The notes beneath the pieces are model-generated. The model saw only the letters and a program-made list of their open reading frames with translations, did not search any database and had not been told where the DNA came from. From Embleya sp040605455 (GTDB lineage Bacteria; Actinomycetota; Actinomycetes; Streptomycetales; Streptomycetaceae), in the NCBI RefSeq assembly GCF_040605455.1, contig NZ_JBEXCV010000019.1, positions 20,985 through 84,984 on the forward strand: DNA of 64,000 nt. The letters run 5' to 3'. Both the position numbers and the translations under genes were made by a program. This document shows, one piece after another, positions 33,654-43,185 of this stretch (its first letter is position 1; each line of letters opens with the position of its first letter).

Positions 33654-35117
33654 TCATATCTTGATGCAGATGTTGACCGGCTCGGAGAAGAAGTCCAACG
33701 AGTACTCGCCGCCCTCCCGGCCGATCCCGGATGCCTTGATCCCGCCGAACGGCGTCCGCAGGTCCCGCAGATTCCAGCAGTTGACCCACACGATCCCGGC
33801 CTCGACGCGCGGGGCGACCCGGTGCGCGCGGGACAGGTCGCGGGTCCAGACCGTCGCGGCCAGGCCGTACCGGCTGTCGTTGGCGAGCGCGATCGCCTCG
33901 TCCTCGGTGTCGAACGGCAGCACGTGGCAGATCGGCCCGAAGACCTCCTCCTGCACGGTGCGCGCGCTCTGCGCCAGGCCGGTGAGCACGGTCGGCTCGA
34001 CGTGGAACCCCCCGTCGCGCTCGTCGCCGAAACTCGGCACACCACCGCCCGCGACGACCGTGGCGCCCTCCTCGACCGCAAGCCGATAGTAGGACAGCAC
34101 CTTGTCCCGGTGCGCGGCCGAGATCATCGGCCCGTAGTCGGTCAACGCCCGTGCCCGGGCCCCGAGTTCGGCCACAAAGGCGGCGAAGATCGAGCGCTCG
34201 ACGTAGACCCGCTCGGTGCACAGGCAGATCTGCCCGGAGTGGGTGAAGGCGGACCGTACGGTGCCCGCCACGGCCTCCTCGAAGTCCGCGTCGGCGAACA
34301 CGATCGCCGGGTTCTTGCCGCCGAGTTCGAAGGACACCGGGGTGATGTGTTCGGCGGCCTTGCGCATGATCGCGCTGCCGGTGGCCGACTCGCCGGTGAA
34401 CGCGATCGCGTCCACACCCGCATGCGCGGTGAGGAACTCCCCGGCGGCGCCCGCGCCGTGACCGTGAATCAGATTGAACGTGCCGACGGGCAGCCCGGCG
34501 TCGTGGATCACCTCGGCGAGCAGCGTCGCGGTGGACGGCGTCTCCTCGGACGGTTTGGCGACCACGGTGTTGCCGGCCGCGAGGGCGGGCGCCACCTTCC
34601 AGGTCAGCAGCAGCAGCGGGAGGTTCCACGGCGAGATGATCGCGACCACGCCCAGCGGACGGCGCACGGTGTAGTTGAGCGCCTGGCCGACGCCGCCGCT
34701 CCACCCGGGCACGGCGGTCGAATGGGCCCGCTCGGGCCGCCCGTAGAGCAGGTCGGCGTAGGCGCGAAAGTTGCCGATCGCGCGCGGGATGTCGACGCCG
34801 GCCGCGAGCTCGCGTGGCTTGCCGGTGTCGGCGACCTCGGCGTCCACGAATTCGTCGAACCGAGCCTGGATCCCGTCCGCGATCCGCCGCATCGCCTCGG
34901 CCCGCACCTCGACACTCGCCGAGCCCCACGCGGCCAGCGCACCGTGCGCGGCCGCCACGGCGGCGTCCACGATCACCCGATCGGCCTCGGGAACCTCACC
35001 CGCGACGGCCCCATCCACCGGGTTCACCAGCGGGAAGCCTTCACCACCCGCCCGAGTGAACTCCCCAGCCACATAGTGCGCGGGCAGCACACCCTCCCCG
35101 GCCACCGACCGACCCAT
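33654..35117 (-). CDS. nbaE: 2-aminomuconate / 2-hydroxymuconate-6-semialdehyde dehydrogenase
   Basis: This 487-residue ALDH-superfamily enzyme oxidises the semialdehyde to 2-aminomuconate with NAD+. It has the cofactor segment ISPWNLPLLLLTWKVAPALA, GESATGSAIM, the general base in SFELGGKNPAIVF, and the catalytic Cys in HSGQICLCTERVYVE. GGIKASGIGREGGEYSLDFF at the C-terminus is typical of the DmpC/XylG/AmnC branch. It is the first gene of the operon; the promoter should lie between 35118 and 35440. No regulator gene is adjacent. Confidence 0.94.
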   Translation of the reverse strand: MGRSVAGEGVLPAHYVAGEFTRAGGEGFPLVNPVDGAVAGEVPEADRVIVDAAVAAAHGALAAWGSASVEVRAEAMRRIADGIQARFDEFVDAEVADTGKPRELAAGVDIPRAIGNFRAYADLLYGRPERAHSTAVPGWSGGVGQALNYTVRRPLGVVAIISPWNLPLLLLTWKVAPALAAGNTVVAKPSEETPSTATLLAEVIHDAGLPVGTFNLIHGHGAGAAGEFLTAHAGVDAIAFTGESATGSAIMRKAAEHITPVSFELGGKNPAIVFADADFEEAVAGTVRSAFTHSGQICLCTERVYVERSIFAAFVAELGARARALTDYGPMISAAHRDKVLSYYRLAVEEGATVVAGGGVPSFGDERDGGFHVEPTVLTGLAQSARTVQEEVFGPICHVLPFDTEDEAIALANDSRYGLAATVWTRDLSRAHRVAPRVEAGIVWVNCWNLRDLRTPFGGIKASGIGREGGEYSLDFFSEPVNICIKI

Positions 35118-35446
35118 CGCCCATCCCTTCGCCGCAAACCCCGTCCCAGGGAGCCTCTCTCGGCGAAGACATGCCCGTCCAATACTCTTTGTCCTCCACT
35201 ACATGCCATTTCTGATATGCCTCAGGCCGGCAGATCGCCCGCCCAGCCGGCGCAAGCAATCACTCAGCCCCTCGGCTCGGCGACCCACACCCGACGCCGT
35301 TCATCGACTTCACACGCGCCGAGACCCCTCTGGTGACCTGCTCACCCGGATTCCGGGCTTCGCCCCCGGCAACTGCTGTCCGCCCTCGTCGGCGAGGCCG
35401 ATATCGACGGTGAAGACTGTCGGCGGACTCCGTTAGCCTGCTTCGT
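35118..35446. promoter_or_regulatory. Divergent region, nbaE operon / hsdM
   Basis: No gene is seen. The part near 35175-35215 is AT-richer and is the likely promoter region of the nba operon, though no clear -35/-10 pair stands out. On the plus strand TAGCCT (35434-35439) lies only 7 bases before the hsdM GTG with no ribosome site between them, the spacing of a -10 box for a leaderless transcript. Confidence 0.45.
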
Positions 35447-36967
35447 GTGATCACGGGTGAGCTGAAGAGCAAGATCGACCGACTGTGGGACGCCTTCTGG
35501 TCCGGAGGTATCTCCAACCCACTGGAGGTGATCGAGCAGGTCACCTACCTGATGTTCATCCGGCGTCTCGACCTGCTGGAACAGGCCAAGGAGAACAAGG
35601 CCAACCGGACCGGACGGCCGATCGAGAACGCGATCTACAAGGACGAAACGCAGATCCTGCGCTGGTCGGTGTTCGTCAACGAGTCCCCCGAGAACATGCT
35701 CACCCGGGTGCGCGACGGCGTCTTCCCTTGGCTGCGCGCCCTGGGCGGTGATGGCTCCACCTACGCGCACCACATGAAGGATGCCCGCTTCACCATCACC
35801 ACCCCGAACCTGCTCGCCAAGGCCGTCGACATGCTGAACGACATCGACATGGGCGACAAGGACACCAAGGGCGACCTGTACGAGTACATGCTCGGCAAGA
35901 TCGCCACAGCCGGGCAGAACGGCCAGTTCCGTACGCCCCGGCACATCATCCAGCTGATCGTCGAGATGATGGCGCCGGCCCCGGGCGACGAGATCTGCGA
36001 CCCGGCGTGCGGTACGGCCGGCTTCCTGGTCGCCTCCGCCGAGTACGTCGAGCGCACGCACCGCGAGGCATTGTTCGAGCCGGCCCAACGGCGGCACTTC
36101 AACGAGAGCATGTTCCACGGCTTCGACTTCGACAGCACCATGCTCCGCATCGGCAGCATGAACATGCTGCTGCACTCGGTCGAGAACCCCGATATTCGCT
36201 ACCGCGACTCGCTCGCCCAGAGCGCCGCAGCCGAGGCCGACAGCTACTCGCTCATCCTCGCCAACCCACCCTTCGCCGGCAGTCTCGACTACGACGCGAC
36301 GGCGGCCGACCTGCAAAAGGTCGTCAAGACCAAGAAGACCGAGCTGCTGTTCCTTGCTCTGTTCCTGCGCCTGCTCAAGCCGGGCGGCCGAGCGGCCGTG
36401 ATCGTACCGGACGGGGTGTTGTTCGGCTCCAGCAAAGCGCACAAGGACCTCCGGAAGCTGCTGGTCGAGGGCCACAAACTGGACGCGGTGGTGAAGCTGC
36501 CGGGTGGCGTCTTCAAGCCGTATGCGGGGGTCTCCACGGCGATCCTGTTCTTCACCAAAACCAACAGCGGTGGTACGGACAACGTTTGGTTCTACGAGGT
36601 CACGGCGGACGGCTGGAGCCTCGACGACAGGCGCACACCGCTGCTGCCGGAGGACAAGCTCGGACCGCTGGTTGGCGATGGCGAGCTGAACGAGGACGAG
36701 CACGCGAAGAACAACCTGCCCGACGTGGTGGCGCGGTGGCGTCGCCGAAACGGAAGCGAGCAGGAGCGTGCACGGACCGAGCAGAGTTTCTGCGTTGCCA
36801 AGGGTGACATTGCCGCTCAGGGTTACGACTTGAGCCTCAACCGATACAAGGAAATCGTCCACGAAGAGGTCGGGCACCGAGCGCCATTCGAGATCATGGA
36901 CGAGCTTGCAAGGATCGAAGCGGAGATCCAGCAGGGGATGAGCGAGCTGAAGGTGATGCTGGGATGA
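35447..36967 (+). CDS. hsdM: Type I restriction-modification, methyltransferase subunit
   Basis: This 506-residue N6-adenine methyltransferase subunit has a helical HsdM N-terminal domain (residues 1-140). AdoMet motif I is DPACGTAGF at 185-193, and the catalytic motif IV is NPPF at 273-276. It methylates host DNA as an M2S1 complex and joins HsdR for restriction. The GTG at 35447 immediately follows a possible -10 box, so the message may be leaderless. The stop overlaps hsdS (ATGA). Codon use is somewhat less GC-extreme than in neighbours. Confidence 0.97.
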   Translation: MITGELKSKIDRLWDAFWSGGISNPLEVIEQVTYLMFIRRLDLLEQAKENKANRTGRPIENAIYKDETQILRWSVFVNESPENMLTRVRDGVFPWLRALGGDGSTYAHHMKDARFTITTPNLLAKAVDMLNDIDMGDKDTKGDLYEYMLGKIATAGQNGQFRTPRHIIQLIVEMMAPAPGDEICDPACGTAGFLVASAEYVERTHREALFEPAQRRHFNESMFHGFDFDSTMLRIGSMNMLLHSVENPDIRYRDSLAQSAAAEADSYSLILANPPFAGSLDYDATAADLQKVVKTKKTELLFLALFLRLLKPGGRAAVIVPDGVLFGSSKAHKDLRKLLVEGHKLDAVVKLPGGVFKPYAGVSTAILFFTKTNSGGTDNVWFYEVTADGWSLDDRRTPLLPEDKLGPLVGDGELNEDEHAKNNLPDVVARWRRRNGSEQERARTEQSFCVAKGDIAAQGYDLSLNRYKEIVHEEVGHRAPFEIMDELARIEAEIQQGMSELKVMLG

Positions 36968-38184
36968 GCTCGTACCCAATTGTGCCGCTGGGAGACTTCT
37001 GCGAAATCGTATCAGGGGCAACGCCGAAGACCGGCGTGGCGGACTTCTGGGACGGGGATGTCCACTGGGTGACCCCCAAAGACCTAAGCGATCTTCAGGG
37101 GAAATTCATCGGTGATACTCGTCGAAAGATCACCGGGGCCGGCCTGCGAAGCTGCGCGACATCGGTGCTCCCTGAGGGTTCGGTGCTATTCAGCTCTCGC
37201 GCCCCCATCGGCCATGTCGCAATCAATACCGTACCGATGGCCTCGAATCAGGGCTTCAAGAGCCTTATTCCCGATCGGGAGCGCGCCGACGCGAACTACC
37301 TATACCACTGGCTCAGCGCCCACCGTTCCTACTTGGACTCCCTCGGCAACGGAGCAACCTTCAAAGAGGTTTCGAAGGCTGTCGTATCCAAGGTCGCCGT
37401 CCCTTTGCCGCCACTTGATACCCAGCGCCGTATCGCCCAGGTGCTGGACCGTGTGGCCACGCTGCGAGCCAAGCGCCGCGAGGCCATCACCCTCCTCGAC
37501 GACCTCGTTCGGTCCATCTTTCTCAGCATGTTCGGAGACTCGGATCCAACCTGGCCCCGCGTTACAGTGAACGCCATTGCCAGGGACGTCAAAAACTCTA
37601 TCCGAACCGGCCCATTCGGCAGTCAACTACTACATGAAGAATTTGTTGACTCCGGGATTCCTGTGCTCGGCATCGACAATGCAGTGGCCAATGAATTCAG
37701 GTGGCAGGGCCGGAGGTTCGTCAGCGAGGAAAAGTATAAGAAGCTGGCCCGGTACAGGGTTTACCCCGGTGACGTCTTGATCACCATCATGGGGACCTGC
37801 GGCCGCTGTGCGGTCGTGCCCGACGACATCCCAATTGCCATCAACACAAAGCATCTCTGCTGCATCACTCTAGAGCAGGACAAATGCCTACCGGAGTTCT
37901 TGCATCGCTACTTTCTGATGCATCCTGATTCTCGAAAGTACCTACGCCAGACCGCCAAGGGTGCGATCATGGCGGGTCTCAATATGGGCATCATCAAAGA
38001 CCTTCCCGTCACGCTCCCGCCGATCGACATGCAGCAGGAATTCGTGGACAGAAGCAGGGCCGCGGAAAAGGCCAAGGCAACGAATGTGGCTCACCTCGCC
38101 GAGCTTGACGCCCTGTTTGCTTCGCTCCGGGCCCGTGCATTCCGGGGCGAGCTTTGGGCGGATAACGCTGCACCGACAACCTGA
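36964..38184 (+). CDS. hsdS: Type I restriction-modification, specificity subunit
   Basis: The 406-residue protein has two target-recognition domains, each followed by a coiled spacer: TRD1 (about 5-170) ending PLPPLDTQRRIAQVLDRVAT, and TRD2 (about 210-390) ending LPPIDMQQEFVDRSRAAEK. The pair defines a bipartite DNA target that cannot be deduced from sequence alone. TRD2, from about 37560 to 38100, is visibly richer in A and T than anything around it, as expected for a domain exchanged horizontally. It is translationally coupled to hsdM. Confidence 0.96.
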   Translation: MSSYPIVPLGDFCEIVSGATPKTGVADFWDGDVHWVTPKDLSDLQGKFIGDTRRKITGAGLRSCATSVLPEGSVLFSSRAPIGHVAINTVPMASNQGFKSLIPDRERADANYLYHWLSAHRSYLDSLGNGATFKEVSKAVVSKVAVPLPPLDTQRRIAQVLDRVATLRAKRREAITLLDDLVRSIFLSMFGDSDPTWPRVTVNAIARDVKNSIRTGPFGSQLLHEEFVDSGIPVLGIDNAVANEFRWQGRRFVSEEKYKKLARYRVYPGDVLITIMGTCGRCAVVPDDIPIAINTKHLCCITLEQDKCLPEFLHRYFLMHPDSRKYLRQTAKGAIMAGLNMGIIKDLPVTLPPIDMQQEFVDRSRAAEKAKATNVAHLAELDALFASLRARAFRGELWADNAAPTT

Positions 38185-38241
38185 ACTCCGCCGCGCCACG
38201 CTGAACCACCCCTGCGCCCGCACCAGCGAAAGGTCATCACC

Positions 38242-41200
38242 GTGAGCAACTTCGGGTTCCTTCAGGCCGAGTGGCCGGAGCTGCACAGTGAGGCACTCCG
38301 TGCTGAGCGGCTGGCCCACGCGGACCCGCGGGCGTCCGCGTTCTACGCGCGCCGCGTGCTGGAGCTCGCACTGACGTGGTTGTTCGAGGCGGACGATGCG
38401 CTGGAGTTGCCGTACCAGACCGATCTGGCCGCGCTGATCGCCGAGCCGACGCTGGTCAGGGCAGCCGGCCCGGCGATCCGGGCGAAGATGGATGTGATCC
38501 GCCGTCAGGGCAACGTCGCTGTGCACCGCAAGACGCCCGTCGCTCCGAAGGACGCGGTGCGTACGGTCGCCGAGCTGTTCCACGTCATGTACTGGATGGC
38601 CCACACCTACACCCTCGACCAGGCCAACCTTCCCGCGCCCGCCGTCGCGTTCGACACCGCGCTGATCCCGCGCCCGGTCTCGGCCGAGATGCGGATCGCC
38701 AAGCAGGCCGAGCTGAAGGCCCTGGCAGAAAAGTACGCCGCGCAGGACGCCGCTCTGGCAGCCGAGCGGAAGAAGAACCAGGACCTCGACGCCGAGATCG
38801 TTGAACTGCGCACGCAGATCAAGGCAGCCAAGGCGGCGAACGAGGCCCACCCGGACACCCACGACTACAACGAGGCCGAGACTCGCACCCTGATCATCGA
38901 CCTCCTCCTCAAGGAGGCCGGCTGGGCACTGGACCAGCCGCAGGACCGCGAGTACTCAGTCACCGGGCTGCCGGAGTCGGCCGCCACCTCCGGCAAGGGC
39001 AAGATCGACTACGTCCTGTGGGACGACGACGGCAAGCCCCTCGCCCTTGTGGAGGCCAAGCGCACCACCCGCGACCCGAAGCAGGGCAAGCACCAGGCCA
39101 AGGTCTACGCGGACGCCTTGGAGGCGCAGTTCAACCAGCGTCCGGTGATCTTCTACACCAACGGCTACCACGCGTACCTCTGGGACGACCTGAAATACCC
39201 GCCTCGTGAGGTCCAGGGCTTCTACACCAAGGACGAGCTGCGCCTGCTGGTTCAGCGCCGCGCCGGCCGCCGCATCCTCGCGCAGCTGCCGATCAACGAG
39301 CAGATCGCCGGCCGCCATTACCAGACGAGGGCCATCCGGCGGATCGCCGACGCGTTCGAGAAGGACTCGCTGCGCCAGGCCCTGCTCGTGATGGCGACCG
39401 GCTCGGGCAAGACACGCACTGTCATCGCTCTGAGCGACCTGATGATGCGCGCCAACTGGGCCAAGCGCATCCTCTTCCTCGCCGACCGTAAGGCGCTGGT
39501 GAAGCAGGCCACCAACGCCTTCAAGGAGCACCTGCCCGGGGCCCCCGTCGTCGACCTGCTGGATGAGAAGGACCCCAACGCTCGGGTATTCGTCTCGACT
39601 TACCCGACGATGATGAACCTGATCAACCAGACCGATGCCGAGGGCCGCCGCCTCTTCGGTCCCGGCTTCTTCGACCTGATCGTCATCGACGAGGCACACC
39701 GCTCGATCTACCAGAAGTACGGCGCGATCTTCGACTACTTCGATGCTCTGTTGGTCGGGCTGACGGCCACGCCCAAGGACGAGGTCGACCGCAACACCTA
39801 CCGCCGCTTCGAGCTGCAGGACGGCGTGCCCACCGACGTCTACAGCCTGGACGAGGCCGTGGCCGAGGGCTACCTGGTCGCCCCGCGCGCCGTCGACGTC
39901 CCGCTGAGTTTCCAGCGCGGCGGGATCAAGTATGACGACCTGTCCGAAGAGGACAAGGAGAAGTGGGACGAGACGGAGTGGAGCGAGGACGGTGACGTCC
40001 CCGACGAGATCACGACCGAGGAGCTCAACAAGTATCTCTTCAACGCCGACACCGTCGACAAGGCCCTGCAGGTGCTGATGACCCACGGGCTGAAGGTCGA
40101 CGGCGGTGACAAGCTCGGCAAGACCATCATCTTCGCTGCCAACAACACGCACGCCGAGTTCATCGCGGAGCGCTTCGACAAGAACTACCCACACCTCAAG
40201 GGTGCCTTCGCGCAGGTCATCACCCACCGCAAGGAGTACGCGCAGAGCCTGATCGACGACTTCTCCGACTCCTCGAAGTTCCCGCAGATAGCCGTCTCCG
40301 TCGACATGCTGGACACCGGCATCGACGTCCCCGCAGTGGTCAACCTGGTCTTCTTCAAGCTGGTGCGCTCCAAGACCAAGTTCTGGCAGATGATCGGCCG
40401 CGGCACCCGCCTCGCACCCGACCTCTTCGGCCCCAACAAGAGCAAGGACGGCTTCCTGGTCTTCGACCTGTGCCAGAACATCGAGTTCTTCAACCAGAAC
40501 CTGATGCGTGCTGAAGGCAAGCTCTCCCCCTCGCTCAGCCGGCGAATCTTCGAGCGCCGCGCGGACCTGCTTCTCGCACTCGACGGTGCGTCGGACTCCG
40601 GCCGGGACTCGGGCCCGGGGCCGGCCATGCACCCGGATTCCGACGGCATGGCTACTGAAGTCGGCCTGCGCTGGGACCTCGCCACGCGGCTGCACGACGA
40701 GGTCACGGCAATGAACCCGGAGAACTTCCTGGTGCGCCCGCAGCGGGAGTTCCTCGATACGTTCACCGACTTCGACGCCTGGCTCACATTCACGCCGGAT
40801 GCCCACGCTCAGGTAGTCGACCACCTGGCCGGGCTCCCAACCGGCTTCCGGGACAAGGGCGATACCGGCGAGGAGGCCAAGCGCTTCGACCTGATCGCGC
40901 TCCGCCTCCAGCTCGCTGTCATGAACGGCGATCCGGGCTTCACACGCCTGCGGGACCAGGTCCAGGAAATCGCTTCCACCCTGCTCGACCAGCTGACCAT
41001 CCCCGCGATCAAGACCCAGCAGCTTCTGCTCGACGAGGTTGCGGGCGACGAGTGGTGGCAGGACGTCACTCTGCCCATGCTGGAGACCATGCGCCGCCGC
41101 GTGCGTGGCCTCGTCCGCCTGATCGAGAAGAGCAAGCGCAACATCGTCTACACCGACTTCGAGGACGAACTCGGTCAGTTGACCGCCGCATCCCTGAACG

Positions 41201-41703
41201 GCATGGAGGTCGGCACCGACCTCACCCGCTTCGAGCAGAAGGTCCGCATCTACCTCAACACGCACCAGGAGCAGCTCGCCGTCCAGAAGATCCGGCGCAA
41301 TAAGCAGATCACCGCCCTGGACCTGTCGGGGCTTGAAGCGATCTTCATCGAGGCCGGCCTCGCCACCACCGCCGACATCGACCACGTCAGGGACACCAAC
41401 GGCGGCCTCGGGCTCTTCCTTCGCTCGCTGACAGGCCTGGAGCGGGACGCCGCCGCCCTGGCCTTCGAGATGTTCCAGCAGGGCAAGGCCTGCACTGCCA
41501 ACCAGCTCCGCTTTTCCAACGAGCTGATCGACTACCTCGCGCGCAATGGCACGATCGACGTGGCCGCGCTCTATGAGTCCCCGTTCACGGCCATCGCCCC
41601 GACCGGCCCCGAAGCGATCTTCCACGAGGCGGACGTGGACGCCATGGTGACAATTATCCACTCGATCCGTTCCACCGCTGTCGCCGCCGACGGTGCGGCC
41701 TGA
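38242..41703 (+). CDS. hsdR: Type I restriction-modification, endonuclease/translocase subunit
   Basis: The 1153-residue protein has a DUF4145-like N-terminal domain (about 10-130) and a coiled region rich in Ala, Glu and Lys (about 150-205). The nuclease domain has Asp256 and Glu271-Ala-Lys273 in KIDYVLW and LVEAKRT. A superfamily-2 motor follows with Walker A MATGSGKT (384-391), DEAH (483-486), LVGLTATP and the Arg-finger region MIGRGTRLAPD. A long helical C-terminal domain binds the MS complex. It cuts unmethylated DNA after translocation. The GTG at 38242 lies 57 bp after hsdS. All catalytic residues are present, so the system looks active. Confidence 0.97.
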   Translation: MSNFGFLQAEWPELHSEALRAERLAHADPRASAFYARRVLELALTWLFEADDALELPYQTDLAALIAEPTLVRAAGPAIRAKMDVIRRQGNVAVHRKTPVAPKDAVRTVAELFHVMYWMAHTYTLDQANLPAPAVAFDTALIPRPVSAEMRIAKQAELKALAEKYAAQDAALAAERKKNQDLDAEIVELRTQIKAAKAANEAHPDTHDYNEAETRTLIIDLLLKEAGWALDQPQDREYSVTGLPESAATSGKGKIDYVLWDDDGKPLALVEAKRTTRDPKQGKHQAKVYADALEAQFNQRPVIFYTNGYHAYLWDDLKYPPREVQGFYTKDELRLLVQRRAGRRILAQLPINEQIAGRHYQTRAIRRIADAFEKDSLRQALLVMATGSGKTRTVIALSDLMMRANWAKRILFLADRKALVKQATNAFKEHLPGAPVVDLLDEKDPNARVFVSTYPTMMNLINQTDAEGRRLFGPGFFDLIVIDEAHRSIYQKYGAIFDYFDALLVGLTATPKDEVDRNTYRRFELQDGVPTDVYSLDEAVAEGYLVAPRAVDVPLSFQRGGIKYDDLSEEDKEKWDETEWSEDGDVPDEITTEELNKYLFNADTVDKALQVLMTHGLKVDGGDKLGKTIIFAANNTHAEFIAERFDKNYPHLKGAFAQVITHRKEYAQSLIDDFSDSSKFPQIAVSVDMLDTGIDVPAVVNLVFFKLVRSKTKFWQMIGRGTRLAPDLFGPNKSKDGFLVFDLCQNIEFFNQNLMRAEGKLSPSLSRRIFERRADLLLALDGASDSGRDSGPGPAMHPDSDGMATEVGLRWDLATRLHDEVTAMNPENFLVRPQREFLDTFTDFDAWLTFTPDAHAQVVDHLAGLPTGFRDKGDTGEEAKRFDLIALRLQLAVMNGDPGFTRLRDQVQEIASTLLDQLTIPAIKTQQLLLDEVAGDEWWQDVTLPMLETMRRRVRGLVRLIEKSKRNIVYTDFEDELGQLTAASLNGMEVGTDLTRFEQKVRIYLNTHQEQLAVQKIRRNKQITALDLSGLEAIFIEAGLATTADIDHVRDTNGGLGLFLRSLTGLERDAAALAFEMFQQGKACTANQLRFSNELIDYLARNGTIDVAALYESPFTAIAPTGPEAIFHEADVDAMVTIIHSIRSTAVAADGAA

Positions 41704-41726
41704 CCATTTCACGCAGGAGAGAGACA

Positions 41727-41849
41727 GTGGCACCGCAGCAGAGCGATCAGCAAAACAACCGCCCTGGCATCAGGCGGAGCGGTCGTCTGGACTTCAGCGC
41801 GCCTGGGGACGACTGGTACGTCACCTGCCCTGCGCGCGGAACGAGGTAG
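41727..41849 (+). CDS. Short ORF after hsdR (40 aa), possibly a truncated gene
   Basis: The GTG at 41727 has AGGAGAGAGACA just upstream, a good ribosome site 24 bases after the hsdR stop. It encodes a hydrophilic peptide ending LDFSAPGDDWYVTCPARGTR. The strong signal suggests a real co-transcribed gene. The short length, and the change to ordinary intergenic sequence after it, suggest either a small accessory protein or the N-terminus of a gene lost at the island edge. I do not recognise it. Confidence 0.4.
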   Translation: MAPQQSDQQNNRPGIRRSGRLDFSAPGDDWYVTCPARGTR

Positions 41850-41966
41850 GCAGGCGGCAGCGACCTCATCGAACCCCACGCAGTCCATGCAGTAGGCCGC
41901 CTGTCGGGAAGGGGGCTCCGCCGGCGAACTCCTCCAACGAAAATGAAACTAACGCCTCAAGAGAGC

Positions 41967-41996
41967 TTGACCCATTAGTCACTTCGGCGGTACAAC
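41967..41996 (+). promoter_or_regulatory. Promoter of the alpha/beta hydrolase gene
   Basis: TTGACC (41967-41972) and TACAAC (41991-41996) are 18 bases apart, a near-consensus vegetative promoter, 33 bases before the ATG at 42030. AAGGAAGAG provides the ribosome site. Confidence 0.6.
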
Positions 41997-42029
41997 TGAC
42001 GCATCAGCACGCCGACGAAGGAAGAGATC

Positions 42030-42905
42030 ATGGGCATCGCCGCCATTCCCCAGGTTGCACACCGCTTCGTGGACGTCGACGGGGTTCGGGTGTTCTACCG
42101 GGAGACCGGGCCCGCAGATGCGCCCACGCTGCTTCTGCTGCACGGGTTTCCGTCGGCCTCGCATCAGTTCCGTCGGCTCATGGACGCGCTGGGCAACGAC
42201 TTTCGGCTGATCGCGCCGGACTACCCCGGATTCGGGCACACCGAGGTGCCGGTCGGGTTCACCTACTCGTTCGAGCGACTCACCGACGTGGTCGAGGGGT
42301 TCGTGGACGCACTCGGTCTGGCGCGGTACGTGCTCTACACCTTCGACTTCGGCGGCCCGATCGGCCTGCGGCTGGCCGAGCGCCGGCCGGCGGCGGTGGC
42401 CGGGCTGATCGTGCAGAACGCCAACGCCTACGCCGAGGGCCTGTCCGAGATGGCCCGCGACTTCATCGCGCTCACCCCCGACGTGCCGGGCGCCCGGGAG
42501 AAGGCCGCCCAACTCCTGGTGCTGCCGGTCACCCGGAGCCAGTACGAGGGCGGCACGACCGACCCCGCCCTGGTGGCCCCCGACGGCTGGACCCTGGACC
42601 AGCACTTCCTGGACCAACCGGGGCGCAAGGAGGCCCAGGTCGATCTGGCGCTGAACTACCACACCAACGTCACGCTGTACCCGAAGTGGCAGGCCTGGCT
42701 GGCCGAACACCGCCCGGCGACGCTCATCGTCTGGGGCCGCAACGACATCTTCTTCCCGGAACCCGGCGCACACGCCTACCTCGCCGACATCCCGAACGCC
42801 GAGCTGCACATCCTGGACACCGGCCACTTCGCCCTGGAGGACAAGCTCCCGGAAATCGCCCCCTTGATCGCGGACTTCCTGGCCCGAACCTGGAACGGCA
42901 GTTGA
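42030..42905 (+). CDS. Alpha/beta hydrolase, dehalogenase/epoxide-hydrolase type
   Basis: The 291-residue protein has LLLLHGFPSASHQFRRLMDA with the oxyanion HGFP, the nucleophile elbow YTFDFGGPIG carrying Asp rather than Ser, IVWGRNDIFFP and the catalytic His in LDTGHFALED. An Asp nucleophile is the mark of haloalkane dehalogenases and epoxide hydrolases, which form an alkyl-enzyme ester intermediate. The elbow lacks the usual first Gly (FDFGG rather than GxDxG), and the substrate is unknown. It has its own promoter and is followed by a 280-bp gap and a P450 gene. Confidence 0.85.
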   Translation: MGIAAIPQVAHRFVDVDGVRVFYRETGPADAPTLLLLHGFPSASHQFRRLMDALGNDFRLIAPDYPGFGHTEVPVGFTYSFERLTDVVEGFVDALGLARYVLYTFDFGGPIGLRLAERRPAAVAGLIVQNANAYAEGLSEMARDFIALTPDVPGAREKAAQLLVLPVTRSQYEGGTTDPALVAPDGWTLDQHFLDQPGRKEAQVDLALNYHTNVTLYPKWQAWLAEHRPATLIVWGRNDIFFPEPGAHAYLADIPNAELHILDTGHFALEDKLPEIAPLIADFLARTWNGS

Positions 42906-43143
42906 TCGCCGGCTGATCGCGGACTTCCCGAACCGCCCGGCACGGCAGCCGATCGCCAACCTCCCGACATGATTCGGCGGCTCCGGCCGGCCACCGGGAG
43001 TGGCTCTCGGCACCGGCCGGAGTCGCTCGGCCGCCGCGACGACCCGTGTCTCGGAGGCCGACCCGACGGCGCTCCCGGGCCCGTCGCCCCGTGACAGTGG
43101 AACCGCGCCAGAACACGCTCCTCCCGAGCCGGGCAAACCGCGC

Positions 43144-43170
43144 TAGGTTGGCAAACACATTGTTGCCGAA
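43144..43170 (+). promoter_or_regulatory. Possible -10 and operator before the P450 gene
   Basis: TTGGCAA (43148-43154) and TTGCCGAA (43163-43170) form an interrupted inverted repeat just before the P450 start. TAGGTT at 43144-43149 could be a -10 element overlapping it. A repressor bound there would block transcription. The rest of the 42906-43185 gap shows no gene. Confidence 0.35.
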
Positions 43171-43185
43171 CGAAAGCGGTTTCCG

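Noticed and set aside
38956..41733. Minus-strand open frame of about 925 codons opposite hsdR
   Set aside because: Shadow of hsdR; Val-, Glu- and Asp-rich composition with no motif, while hsdR shows all catalytic residues.
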